64,000 nt of DNA from positions 59,338,374 through 59,402,373 of the forward strand of contig NW_025335268.1 of the NCBI RefSeq assembly GCF_004798865.1, given 5' to 3'. The stretch's first letter is position 1, and each line of letters opens with the position of its first letter. Positions 1-11,939 of this stretch are shown piece after piece. This DNA comes from Varanus komodoensis (taxonomy: Eukaryota; Chordata; Lepidosauria; Squamata; Varanidae). Made by a program: the position numbers and the translations under genes. The notes beneath the pieces are model-generated. The model had not been told where the DNA came from. It did no database searches and worked only from the letters and a program-made list of their open reading frames with translations.

Positions 1-169
1 GAGTGTTTGTGCGTGTCTTCTAATAAGAGTTGTGTGGTTAGACTAAAGTAACAGGGCACGTTGTTAACAAACTTACAATTAACCATTGTCATTTATTGCA
101 TGCTGTTTTTCCCATCTGATGAAGTATTGACCCAGGAGTAGTACTATATGATGATTCCACCCAGCCTGG

Positions 170-480
170 GGGCACGGGCTGGTGAGGTGCCATTGGGTGT
201 ATGTGAGGCGGTGGCTTGCTCACTTGGAGACCATCTCCGAGCGAGCCACCACCTCCCCCACTCCCCGTGCTACGAGGCAGCGGCAAGTGCGTGTGTACAG
301 GAGGCAGGCGGCGACGGCTTGCTCATTCAAAGACCATCTCCAATTGAGCGAGCCATCATTTCCCTGCCCGTGCAGCAAGCGTGCAGGCGGGCGGCAAACA
401 GCGGTGTGGGCTGCATGGATGGCCATGGCTGGCCGGCTCCATCCCGCAGGCCGTGTTGTATGAATGAGACCAGAGTTTTA
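170..480. repeat. GC/CpG-rich patch with ~103-base tandem duplication
   Basis: Two diverged copies of a unit follow each other. Each contains GGCTTGCTCA, then GACCATCTCC (starting at 229 and again at 332, so the period is 103), then GAGCGAGCCA. The patch is much richer in G, C and CpG than the AT-rich sequence on both sides. A short echo (GAATGAGACCAGAG twice) follows near 463-497. Several overlapping open frames on both strands cross it, as expected in stop-poor GC-rich DNA, and none resembles a known protein. It could be a two-unit minisatellite or part of an unclassified repeat. Confidence 0.6.
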
Positions 481-559
481 CGAATGAGACCAGAGACTAG
501 TTGGAATTTTCGAGAGGGGATTTGTTTACCTGCAGGGACCACACTCGTAGTTTGAGGAC

Positions 560-2335
560 CCATGATATAGAGGCTTGACATAAGTTGGAGATGATTTGAC
601 AGTGCACAACAAACACAATCATTTTGGAACAGTTGAAGAAGAAGGCCTCCATATTTTATATCTGCTCAATAGAAACAAGTTCCAGTACAGACTCTTTGAT
701 TTCCTATAGTAAGCAATCCATGGGACCTTTTACAAACACAGGGGTACTCTGATGAATGTTTTTGATGCTACAGCATGATTCATACAGTGATTCAGATGGG
801 TCACCATCTCAGATATAATTTTATGAACTGAAGACATCCGAGAATCTAGCATAACTTCATGGGCGCAGCACAAGCACAGTGAACGGGTGGGCCATTTAAA
901 TGAACATATTTTTGTATGTGCATATTACAGGACTTGTCTGCTATTGCTGAATCTTGTAGGAAAATGGACCCATAGTTGAGGATGTTAATGTGTTTAACTC
1001 AAGTGTAAGTGGCCAATGATTGCCAGTATAGGCAAAAAAGGAAATACCTTTGGCAGTTAAAGTGCAGTGAGAAATCATAATGCTTGATTGCTCACATTGC
1101 TGCTTTTTTCAAATTGGGAAGTTGGTTAAAAGATTGGATGCAATGCTTCATTTAATTGAAAGCAGCTGCTTGTTAGCCTAGCTTGGCCAACTGTTTTTAA
1201 TTCCACTTTGGAATTATGGAAGGAATAGAACTTTTAGGGAAATTTTGGCCTGTACTGTACATGAACTTGCCCTGTGCTTTTTCGGGAAGTCTCAAAGTGT
1301 AAAGTAGAGCTGAGAAAATCTATCTGAATTGACTGCACGTTTGTAATGATGCAATCACTTTACCAGAATGCATTAGGAAAATGCAGACACACTGTGGCAG
1401 ATCAAATTCCCTTTTTTAAGCTTCACAAAACCATTTCATATGAGGCTTCCTCACTGCCAGAGGCGAAAGTGATTTGAAGCAAAAGGCAGGCCAGCTCCAA
1501 TTATAATGGAATCCCATGAGCAACTGGGAGAAGGAAGCTTGAAAGAAGAGATGGTGGGCAGAGAGAATGTTCCTTTGGGAATACACTAAATAGTCAACAT
1601 GGAAAATATTGCTATCTGATGTGTATTAGAAGTACGTTTCCTGTAAATCGCAAAAATCTGTTCTGAATTATGTAAAGCAGAATGCTTTCGGGAAATCTAA
1701 GGGGTTTTGTAATATGTATCCAGCCAAACTTTCATTCCCATGACATTTTCGTCTAGTGTCATAATTGGTTTTTCAAGACAGGTGTAGCTATCAGATTTTT
1801 TAAAATTTATAAGCAATGTTATGCATTCAGTGAATTGTTCTGAAAAGTATTTGCTCCATCTGTACTTTCTGTTGGTCTTTTTGAACTAGATAGTGGGGAA
1901 AACAAAACAAAGACTCTGAACCTAGTCATAGAATACAATCAAAATCATCAAGTTCTCTGGCTAGTTGACATCAAGGGTATGGCAATTTAAGTATCTTTGT
2001 TCTCGTCCAAACTATTTGGTCCTTTACAAAGGTCTTTCATCTAGCCTTTAGTTCATACCTGAATACATGTAGTCCGTACATGGATCAAAAATATCATTTG
2101 CCTCTCATGATCTCCACTGCCACCTTGATATTTTATTCCACAATCACTGTCCAGTTCCTTACTTAAAAATCTCCAGCCATGCCTGGACATCCCAATTTTC
2201 ACCCCAGTGCTTTGAATTTCAGGTAAGCTCAATTCTTTTCCTCCAGCTGCTTTTGTACTCTGTTGATCAGAGGTCATGGTTTCCCCCTTTTGTGGGAAAG
2301 GAAGAAGATGCTGGCAAGTTAGTGGGGAATCTCCC
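560..2335. other. No gene or clear repeat seen
   Basis: This is AT-rich sequence with dense stops in all frames and no recognisable domain, RNA gene or repeat that I can name. A T/A-rich stretch at about 2340-2385 resembles the tail region of L2-type elements but is too short to assign. Confidence 0.5.
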
Positions 2336-2837
2336 AGGCCATATTTATTTATTTTTTATTTTTATTTAAACAACTTATATGTGGCTTGTAGGTTTTCCAT
2401 CCCTGCTCTAGACTCTCCAGCCATTCTTTATTTATTGCTTTATTAGTACTTACATGCTGCTTAACATTACAAAATCTCTCAGCAGTCTTCTGTTCCCCAA
2501 CTTCTGCCAAAATCTTTTAGCAAATGTGAAGCTGAAAGAAGTGGCAGGAGGCTGCAGGCATGCTGCCTTCCCAGTCTCCTTGCTAATGTGGTTGCAAAGA
2601 GAAGAGGGACACTCATGCCAAACATGCAATATTGGGAGAAGAAAGAAAATTGTTCCTCAGTGTTACCTGTACAAGAAGAATGATATAAATGGAGATGTAA
2701 TGATGATATTTGAAATCCACATACAGTGTCCCTAAGGAATAGTTTTATACTGCCCAAGGTTTTTCTTGTGTCCGTGGCTTGGAAGACTTGCATTCAGAAC
2801 AGGCAGAAGGGAATCCTTACTGATGGTGCAGAAAAAG

Positions 2838-2990
2838 CGTTTTATTTATTACATTTCTATACTGACCAATAGCCAACATTGTCTGGAGTGGTTCACAAAA
2901 TGATGATTCTAAAATACAACATTATAAATATAATATAAAATGTTTAAAAACTGAAAACATAATAAAGCCAGTATAAAAACTGCCAGCAGG
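2838..2990 (-). mobile_element. L2-type LINE, 3' end fragment
   Basis: The stretch starts TTTATTTATTACATTTCTAT and continues with a degraded ACCAATAGCC and GTGGTTCACAAA, followed by A-rich sequence with repeated TAAAA runs. This is the reverse complement of the 3' end typical of squamate L2-type LINEs (a GGCGGTATAGAAAT-like end with an AAAT-rich tail). The same arrangement recurs at 3340, 21910, 29515 and 58305. Only the untranslated tail is present, so this is a 5'-truncated insertion. Confidence 0.65.
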
Positions 2991-3079
2991 GAAAGATCTA
3001 AACGCTTACATATCAAGAAACAGAACTGGAGAACAAAAAAGCCTTGGAAAATGAAACAGGTCCTCATCTGGTGCCAAAA

Positions 3080-3250
3080 AACCCTACAATATTCTGGGTA
3101 TGAGTTGAGTGCAGTTTGTTGTTGAACTATGAAAAGCCCATGTAAGGAAACCGTAGTTTGTAACCATGAAATGAAGGTTGTTCATGGTTACTGAGCTTTA
3201 GTTTGTTAACTTGGCTGTGTTCAGACAGCACAGTAATGTACATTTCACTA
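3080..3250. repeat. Unclassified repeat with GTTTGTTAAC motif
   Basis: Contains GTTTGTTGTTGAACTATG, TAGTTTGTTAAC and GTGTTCAGACAGCAC. Similar words occur at 49780-49880 (GGTTTGTTAACCACAAAC, TTGTTGTTGAGCTGTG) and near 55780-55830. Repeats of this look are common in squamate genomes and may be non-autonomous DNA elements, but I see no terminal inverted repeats here and cannot classify it. Confidence 0.35.
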
Positions 3251-3324
3251 TCAGTCCACAGTCTAGCATTAACTGACACATGTTGTCAGAACCAGCCAAT
3301 GGGCTCAAGGCAATCTTCTTTGGG

Positions 3325-3500
3325 GAAGACCCTTATTTAATTTCTGTACCGCCCAGTAGCCACAGCTCTCTGGGTAGTTTACATTTGGCAGGTGGGGTGT
3401 CACTGAGAAGGCCCTCTCGTTAGCAGCTGCCTGCTTCATTAATTTACTTGGGGACACCTGGAGAAGGGCTTCAGAAGATGATCTGAGGGTCCGGCCAGTC
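3325..3500 (-). mobile_element. L2-type LINE, 3' region fragment
   Basis: Reads TTTCTGTACCGCCCAGTAGC, then CTCTCTGGGTAGTTTACAT, then sequence matching the coding/3' junction of L2-type LINEs on the minus strand (GAGAAGGCCCTCTC, GGAGAAGGGCTTCAGAAG, ATGATCTGAGGGTCCGG). The same blocks occur in order in the larger copy at 61140-61470. The segment between the tail and the coding block is shortened. Minus-strand open frames crossing it are degraded L2 sequence, not host genes. Confidence 0.7.
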
Positions 3501-3619
3501 CCCTGTGTGCGTGTGTGCATACGAATCCACAGCCCTGTAGGATTTGAAAAGATACTCAGCTTTTCTGGTAGCAATAACTGCAGCCTGGTCTGTGAGGCAG
3601 GTACAAGCAACATGGGTAC

Positions 3620-6600
3620 TGTCCAATTTGAATGAGCAGCAGCTCAGGGACAGAAGACCTAGACTAAACATGGAGCATTGTGCTGTTGGAGCAATAACAT
3701 TTCCTTTTCAGCTTAATTAATGGAAGAGGTAAAAAAGCTATGCTGAATTTCTGCAGTATCTGAATTCAGAGTGCTGATAAATAGTCTGTATGGACAAATA
3801 ATTGCTCAGGCTCATTCTATAAAAGTTCACAGCCACTAAAAGTATCTGATCAACATAAAATGGGCTCTTCTAAGAACACTTAATTTTCCCATTTACATGT
3901 CAGATTTTGTAGATTAAATTTATCTCTTTTGACAAATCTAAGACTCCAAGGAGACATGCAAATGGTTTCCACAGAACCTGAGCTGGAAAGAATTCGGTAT
4001 TCCATTGGTAGCTCTTTCCTGAAATATCTCTGCACTGATACAGTTTTCCATGCAAGTACCTGTACTTGTCTTCTTTAGTGGCAGGAAAAAATGTTATCTT
4101 GAAAATGGGTTATTCATCAATATAATTCTTTGATAAAAATAAAAAATAATGAGATTTAAGGTAATAAACCCATTTTGTTTTGATTAGAAAGGAACTTTTT
4201 ATTCATTTGTACAATGCTTTGGTTATGTCATATTGGTGAAATGAGGCTTGTACACTAATACTTCCTGTGTGTGTCTGTGGAGAGGCTACTTGCTAGTGTC
4301 TTTTTTGCTTGTGCCTTTTACTGTGGTAACAATATTTCTTTTGTCAGCACTTCTAGTTTAATCATTTGTAAAAGTTCCTTCTTTTAGAAATGAACAGCAC
4401 AGTCATTTTTATCCTATGGAAATTAGTCTTTGTTTTCAATGAAACTACCTCTGAAACTGGGATAAAACTATACCGTATTTTGAAAAATGCAGTTTTCTTC
4501 CTTTTCCTTCTCCCAACTCATAAGTTAGGAAATGTTGCTCTAAAATGGCCTTGTATTAAAAGTTAGTCTGGTCTCAGTGTATTGTTTGGTAATTGACACA
4601 ATATTATTTTCTTTAGAAACAGAATGGTAAAATTCTCACAACTGTGGAAACTCCATCTGTGCAGATGAATGCACTAAAATGACTGAGACAACCAAGAACT
4701 TGAGACTTTATTAGTAATATTAATTATATTTCTAACAGCCAAATTCTGTCCCTACTTTGCAGTGAATTGTTTCCTTTCTCTTCTTTTCTGGTGATGTGCT
4801 CTCTCTCTTTTTGATTATACCCAAATAATCACCATAGAGGCACAAAGGAAGTTACATGCAAAATCATGTAAAATGTTGCCTTTGAAGTCAAAGGAAGTAG
4901 ATGAAGTTATTTAATTTTAAACTGGCATAGATGATCCGGACCATAATATCTGGCAGAACCATCCTTTAAATACTAAACTCTCCCCCCATGGAAGCATTCC
5001 CATTCAATTGTACCTCTTAAGTCCTGGTTGAAATGTTATAACAAGGCCAAAGTGCATGGACTGGGCATCTACACATATTGGGAGAGGATAAGCAAGGAGT
5101 GAGAGCTAATGAGACAAAATAGATTTTAGTAGCACAGGCTTATGCAATGCAAGGCCCAAAGTAGGGGAGGGCAAGGATATGGAGCTGTACTCTCATCTGC
5201 TCTGCCTATTGCATGCCTATGACATGCTCCTTTTTCACAAATGGTGATAGAAGAGTAGGATTTTCTTTACTTAGTAAGCCTAAGGGCTGGAATGGTCTTA
5301 CCAATGATTTTTGTAAAGTGCTCTGGGGGACTTTTTGGCAAAAGACTATGGCAAGCAAATGCACTGAAGATAGGTGGTGGTACAAAGACTAGTACACTAG
5401 AAAAGGTTCTTTCCATAGTCGCTTGCAAGTTTGTCTTATACTGATGCAGCTTATTCCAGTCACATGCTATGGTGACTGCATTCTGCATTCCATATGCCCA
5501 CCTTTAAAGTCAGTTGCAGCCTCCATCTTGATGGCTATGAAATACTGGAAGTTTTTTTAAAAAAAATTTGGAAGTTGAATGTACCTGTATTGTAATAAGA
5601 AGCTGCTGCATAATATGCATGATATTCCATTCTGCCTCACAAGACTCCTTTTCAAGTGCCCAAAATCAGTGACAAATTGGCAACACATGCATTTTGAAAG
5701 TCAGGTCCAATGAATGCTGATGGCTACTAGCAAGTCTTTAAGTAACTCTTCAGGTCAACAAGACCACTTCACTAAGTGAACCAGTCTCATTCTAGCTGCT
5801 CTTACTTAACTGGAGGGATGATTTTCAGAAAGATCCAGGTGGTATGTTATTGGGGCCAAATCAGCAGGAAACTTGTAGCAGCAAACAGCAATGAACAGAG
5901 AATGAGGAATCAAAATTGTTCACCAGGAAATGGGTCAGTCCCTGAAAGCACAGGAAATCCAGATCAAAAGTGTTTGGCTTTTTCATCACATCTATGATTT
6001 CACCCTTTGCAGGAAATTGCAGTGTGGGAGCCAATTGTCAGGCCAAAGTTTAAGCACTTTCCCCAGCACAGTCTCCTGATCTAAATAAATTCCACTCATG
6101 TGTCTTTAAAAAGGTTGCAGGACCTATTCACAGCTATCTCATATTTTCTCTAATTTGGCCCTCAGGCTGTCCTGATTGGCTGGGTCAGTACAGCTGCTCT
6201 AAGATTGGTACTTACTTGCTTCAGTTACAGGAAAATGCCAGCCAGACCAGATGAAAACTACACATTCCTGTTTGTGGCTACAGATTCATCAGTGTGGTTC
6301 AAACTTCCAAAGACATGCCAGAGTTTGCATGAGAAAACTCTCCCTCCTCTTCCTGCTTTCAGCCAGCCAAAGTCAAGCCTTATTAGTTCCTTAAATACCG
6401 GAGGACACTCCTTTGAGAAGACAGGAAACCAAACTTTCTGTTTTCTTGCCAAACAAGCCTCATCAACTTCATATACGGATTTTAGGGATTTATCTTGACC
6501 CAAGGGCACTTATTGTCTTTATGTGGGTGATTATGCTTGGGCACATTTTCTTCCAAGGAAACCACAGGGAAGGATATCAAGAAACTACAGAACTCCTACA

Positions 6601-7155
6601 CGGTTCTGGAAGGACATTTCTGCCTCATCAGGCAGGCCTGCTTAGCCTTCTCTGGTTAGCGAAGGCTAAGAAGTCCTTTTTTGTTTGCACAGCAGCTGTA
6701 CCACTGAAAGAGCAAGTCTGCAGAAAGAATGGAACTATGGTGGCAATCCTATAGACAAAATCATATTCAGACTATTTGAAGGAAGGCTTTACGTGGTAAA
6801 TATCAAAGTTTGGATTGCTTAAAATGTGGCAAAATAGAGTAAGCAACTGTCAGCTACTTATCTCTTCTTCAGAGAAAAATTACATAGCAGCTCTGCTGTC
6901 CATGTTTGTTTTTTTGTTATGTGCAAAAAATGTCTAGTGGGATGGTGTTTATTTGAAGGTTTTAAAAATGACTGAGACTAGGGCTGGCCCAAGACATTCT
7001 CCTGCCTGAGGCAAAGCACAAGATGGCACCCATTCCCATCCCATGTATAAAAACCAGCTGGTTGGTTGATGAATCTTTCTTCAAAAGGGCCACTGTCTCC
7101 AGACCTTTTTGAGGAAAATATTTTTTGAGAAATTGTGCCTAAGCTCTAGATTATG
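3620..7155. other. Mostly unique AT-rich sequence, no gene seen
   Basis: No supported gene. The open frames here (for example 6205-6498 plus and 6258-6509 minus) are short, overlap on opposite strands and show no domain. At about 6968-7060 the words GGGCTGGCCCAAGACATT and TGCCTGAGGCAAAG match a repeat head that is common in amniote genomes, but its limits are unclear. The rest looks unique. Confidence 0.45.
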
Positions 7156-7159
7156 ATTA

Positions 7160-7430
7160 TATTGCATTTGTATGCTAACTTTTCTCATCTTGTGAGAAAC
7201 CCAAGGCAGTCTACATAGTTTCATTTCATCCTCACAACAACAACAACAACAACCACCACCCTGATGTCTTTGGCACCTGGATGCAGTGTTATAGATGGAC
7301 CATGAGTCAGCCTATGACTGAAGGACATGGAGGTGGAAGAAACCAGAAGAGCAGAGACATGCAAAAGAAGGGAAGCATGACTGGCCTTTTCCCATGTCAG
7401 GCCTAAAGCCAAGCCAGCTCACCTACTCTC
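7160..7430 (-). mobile_element. MIR-like SINE, degraded
   Basis: On the plus strand, CCCAAGGCAGTCTACATAG is followed by TTTCATCCTCACAACAAC, the reverse complement of the MIR/CORE-type central region (the usual form is CTCACAACAACCCTGTGAGG). Slipped replication has turned the core into a CAA/CAC run (about 7237-7260). The downstream tRNA-related half is hard to follow. Better copies at 11735 and 59185 support the assignment. Confidence 0.5.
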
Positions 7431-7594
7431 ATGGGTCCAATGACTGGGATGAGGCAGCTCTTCTCCCATAAATTGTAGTGATTTTACTTACTGAATTAAA
7501 ACAACAGCATTCTTGTAACACTGGAAAATGTAAATCATGGAGGAAGCCGTGAAGTATTAAAATCTATTTATAAACTGCTTCCCGCAAAAGATTT

Positions 7595-7660
7595 ATTGTA
7601 AACTGTCCTGAGACATTTGTAGGGGAGGGGATAGAAAAGCTTTTAATAAATAAATAAGAT
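7595..7660 (+). mobile_element. L2-type LINE 3' tail fragment
   Basis: TAAACTGTCCTGAGACAT, then GGGGATAGAAAAG and a TAAATAAATAAG tail match the extreme 3' end of squamate L2/CR1-type LINEs in plus orientation (GCCGCCCTGAG... GGCGGTATAAAAA... AATAAATAAA). Only about 65 bases remain. Confidence 0.5.
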
Positions 7661-7664
7661 ATTT

Positions 7665-10600
7665 AACTACCTGTACATGGATATGCCCTTCCAGGGGTAC
7701 ATGGGCCTGAGGACTGGGACCATGGAGACTTGCAGTATGATGGAGCACTGTCCAATACATTTCTAACTCAAGTGATCCAAGAGGGATCTCCTTCAAGGGG
7801 GAACCTATTTTATGCAAAGTGTATGTTTTGGCTCTCAGTCCTTGCAGAACTGAGTGCAATGATTCGGGTCTTCTACTTCTTTTCTTCCAAAGTAATATGT
7901 GAAGTAATATGAAGTTCTAGTCACAGTAAGTCATATTTCCTTTTTAGAATTATAAAAGGAATTTTATTTCTTTTAAATTAGCTAAATATCCATAGACAAA
8001 GAAGACAAGAAAAGAAACTCAGATCAAACCCGAACTCCAGTCATGGTACACTTTAATGGTGATTCATTCATGTGATCCCTTTTAGTCATTACATTTCATC
8101 AGCCCATGTATGCATGGATATCCAGTGCTGAGAATTAGGGAAGGCTGTGGTTTCTTGTAGTCTGATAAATTATTTTAAAAGTTCTGTTGCAGGAAGGACT
8201 TTCGGGTCAAGAAAGTATTTCACTGTGAGAGAAGTGGGGGATGCCTTTTCACAAGACACTAAGGCATGGAGGGTTGGTGGTTAGTTCTTGTCTAGACAAC
8301 CAACAGGTGATCAGTGTCACCATGGGTTGCTGGCTCCCTTCCTTCCCCTCAGTCCTCCTGTGGATATACCAGGGGTCACTGTGGGGGAACTGACTTGTAT
8401 CTGACTGCTACTTTTGTGAAAACTGGAGGTCACACCAGCTGTGCAATCTCTGTGTTGACAGCTATGCACAGTGTCTTTGACCTTCCCATTGGCACCTTGG
8501 AGGGCTGCCTGTGGGTGCCAAGCAGTTCCCTTCCCCCATTGTTTGTAAATTTTAAAATTTACCTGTATGAGTGCAACTGTTTGCAGTTGTGTGGCTGTGA
8601 CAATGGGGAACTCCGGGTGTGCAATTATCAGGAGGGTGTCTGTTGACAAAGGCCAGCAAGTACCACCCTGGACATTGCTTCACAGAAGCTGCAGATACCT
8701 TATTTTCCCCCTTTAACTAAATCTGCAGCTGTCAAAAGGAGAGTCTGAAACATAGAGTGCGGGTACTATACTTTTCTGCCATTTTAACCCTTTGTAAACC
8801 CCACTTGAAAATGGAGCTTGCATCTCTGCATGTTGCTCAAGTGGTAGAATCTTGGGGACAAGAGCAAAAGTGAGAGCATCCTTAGAGGCATATGAGCCCC
8901 CCCAAAACCCCGGTGAGCTTGCTGTGAAGGCAAAGATCAACCTTCCAGCCCAATTTCATGAGCTAGGGTCTCATATGTCTTTTACTACATTTTGCAGCTT
9001 ACCTTTTGACAAAGGATTGGTGGTTTCAACATTTCAGTGTTTTCCCCCCTCTCTTCCCATTATATGAATGCTGTAATGATGGTGGTCTTCGCAGCTGGAC
9101 TAAATGAATTGAAGGAGTGGTACATAACAAGATGTTGGGAGAGAGAGTGCTTAGGATTGAATCTAGAACCCTCTGTTGGCCAAGCTTATGCTGTTCCTTT
9201 GAGAGTTGTTCCACATATTGACCCCCAGGTGGCTTATATGGCTGGAATCTCAAGGATGATGCAAGGAATAGTGGCTGCCGAAGGCCCCATTGTGGTTTGC
9301 CTCCTGGGTGATTTGGAATTTCTTACTATGCATCTTCCTACTCTGTGGCTGGTGCAATGCCCTTTGCCATGGAACACTCGGGAAGGGTTCTCAACCTTCT
9401 GCCCACCCCATTTTATCTACCATTATTGCAGCCACACATGTCAGGGTCAGACTTAAGCTGCACCCTTTGCTTTCCATTCTGTTTCCTTTTCTTTCCCTGA
9501 GGTTACTGTGGTGGTTTTCATTCTTTCATATCCATTCATTCTCTGACTCTTGCTTGCAACAGTACAATTCCCTTTATTGAGACAACAATGCATATATGCT
9601 TCATGCAACATTATGAGACATTGTTTGTCGTGGAGGCAGTATTTCCATTGCCTGAGGAGCTTTGGGGTTTTCCATGCAGGCCTTCTTTGTTCAGTCCCAT
9701 GGTAATTTGTTCTTGGAATAGTTGGAGATGGAGAGTGAATGGAGAGAAAGCTATTTCACTGCCCATGTTTGCAAGTTTTGGTGAATATTGTTCCACTATT
9801 TGCCAGCTTTCAGACTCTGAGTTTGCACAAAGGTGTTAAATATGAAAATTTCCCCAATTTTCATTTCAATTCCCCAAAAATGCACAGATCATCCAAAATG
9901 TATGAATCTCCCAATAATACATATTACTTTGCCCTATGGGGGGATTTGTATATCTTAGTAGGTTTTTAATATTCTGCATCTTTTTCTGCAGCTAAATTTG
10001 TGCAAAAATACACAACATTTGGGGGAAAATACATCAGTCCACAAGCCCCAAAGACACCATATGACCTGGGAAAGTCAGTCCACTGTTGACTCTATGAAAC
10101 AGCCTCCAAGAAATCCTTGGAGTCGAATGCAGATTTCCCCACATTCTTAGGAACGGTGCCCAGACAAGTGCGCTGTGCCAGAGCGGGGTGACTTCATGGA
10201 ATTGTTTGTTCACTGCCATGCATCAGCTGGTGCTTTCTTGGTATGGCTAATGGTGCAGGTGTTCTTAGCAGGAAACCTCATGATTCATGGGTAACCAAAA
10301 AAAAAAAAAATGTTTTCAGGATTGCTACAGGTGTATTGACTGGTGTTGCTCTAGTAGTGTTTGCTTTTAATAGTATTGTCGCCTTGGCTTTAGTCCTAAT
10401 ATTTGGATTGCCATATTGAGCACTGGAATTTAAAAGAAAGAGAAGGCAGAGGAGCTGGAGAAAGTCCTCTGTACAGTCTTTTATAATTCTTCATATGCAG
10501 AACAGAGCAGTGGGTACAAACTTTGTCAGACATGGATTCAAGGGATCACTGAGGGCTGCACTTTGGGCAGTGCCCATCAGCACTAACTGAACCGAAGGGC

Positions 10601-11725
10601 CCCTAAATTCAGTAGGACAAATTCACAACCATTTAAGTGGAAGACCAGAGTGGGAAGACCTGTAAGATTGTCAAGACCAGAGTCTCAGGTCAGGGCTACA
10701 TTGGATACTGTGCTAAGTTATATACTTAATTAAATCCTAACTTTGAATTTTACCTTCAAGTAAGCATGTAGGTCCCCAATCTGGATCAGAACCAGCACAT
10801 ATGGGTAAGGGAGGTTTAAACCTGCCAACTCTGTTGCTTTCCCTTCTAAATTACCCACATGGGGACCAAAAAAAAAAAAAAAAAAAGAACAGGGGTACTT
10901 TCAGTTGGCACTAAGGGGCTTTTTAACAGTGGCTTTTATCCTTAAAGTTACCTTATATACGCCACTACATGGATTGTAGTCAACAGAACCCTGGATGGAT
11001 GCCTGTCTACAGCTTTTGTACTATTCTTATCTAATTCTTTTTCATAATAAATGTAACAAACCCTTTGTTTAAACTGTTCTCTCATGCTGAATAATATACC
11101 TTTTTACTGTTTCACTGCTGAAATTATCCTTTGCTTAGCCATGCAAAACCAAGAACCCATGGACATTTGAACACAGATAGAAACATGTAGCTACAACTGT
11201 GCAGAAAACACAGATATATTTCATTACCATGTTTGTCTGTCAAGACAGCCTCTGTTAACTGCTTTGATATCTGTTCCACATCAGTGCACATGAAAAACAA
11301 ATAAATAAGAAAATAAGGAAAGTGGAATCATTTGAAAGACATCTGTCTAAGAAAAAATATTTCAAAAAGAAGGAAGTTGAAAAGAACAAAAGCTTGCATG
11401 CAAGCAAGCAGCCTGAGACAGTGACTCATTAAGTTCCTTGTTAATTATGTCTGTGAAGGTCATACAAATGGTTTCTCACAGTTTCAAACTGAACGTGAGA
11501 CAGCAGCTAAGGGCTATTTAAGGAGACCTCAGAAATATTGACTTTTTTGGAAAGATAGTTGTTTTAACATCCTCATTTATGAGAATGATTCCCTCTTGTA
11601 CTGGAAAAGATTAATTCTTTTCCCATGGCATGATACCCCCTAGCAAACCAAGAAGAAATATGTCAACTCTGGTCTGTCTATGAAGTCCTGCTGTATTGAC
11701 AAGTAGAGAACCCATTGTAATTATA
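7665..11725. other. No supported gene; A-runs and minor repeat fragments
   Basis: Stretches of adenine occur at 10297-10310 (14 A) and 10868-10886 (19 A). Around 9150-9215 the words GGATTGAATCTAGAACCCTC and GCCAAGCTTATGCTGTTCC resemble the antisense tRNA-like head of the squamate SINE seen at 45785, but too weakly to list separately. The 139-codon frame at 9037-9456 runs through this and has no recognisable domain. A possible L2-like tail (ACAAATAAATAAG) ends near 11310. Confidence 0.4.
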
Positions 11726-11734
11726 ATCTTATAT

Positions 11735-11935
11735 CCCACTTTTTCTCCTCTTGCAAGGATCCCAGAGCAGCTTACATAGCCTTCTTCCACTCCATTTTAT
11801 CCTCACAACAACTCTGTGAGATGGGTTAGGCTGAGCGTGAGTGACTGGCCCAAGGTCACCCAGTGAGCTTCATGGCTGAGTGGGGACTAGACATAAGATC
11901 TCCTGAGTCCTACTGCAGCAAAGGAACAACCAACT
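11735..11935 (-). mobile_element. MIR-like SINE (CORE-type), minus strand
   Basis: Good copy of the MIR-like SINE common in squamates. In plus-strand order it shows TTATATCCCACTTTTTCTCC, CAGCTTACATAGCC, ATCCTCACAACAACTCTGTG, AGATGGGTTAGGCTGAGCGT, GACTGGCCCAAGGTCACCCA and GGCTGAGTGGGGACTAGA. The 5' tRNA-derived head lies at the right-hand end and is degraded. MIR-type elements are tRNA-derived and mobilised by L2 LINEs, which fits the L2 copies in this window. Confidence 0.8.
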
Positions 11936-11939
11936 TGAT

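Noticed and set aside
170-480. Possible CRISPR-like direct repeats
   Set aside because: Only two diverged 103-base tandem units in vertebrate DNA, with no spacer structure.
148-581. Up to 135-codon frames on both strands in the GC-rich patch
   Set aside because: Openness in several phases at once follows from GC-rich, duplicated sequence; no domain or start context.
9037-9456. 139-codon plus-strand frame
   Set aside because: Crosses what looks like an antisense SINE fragment, has no domain, and shifts to a second open phase at its end.
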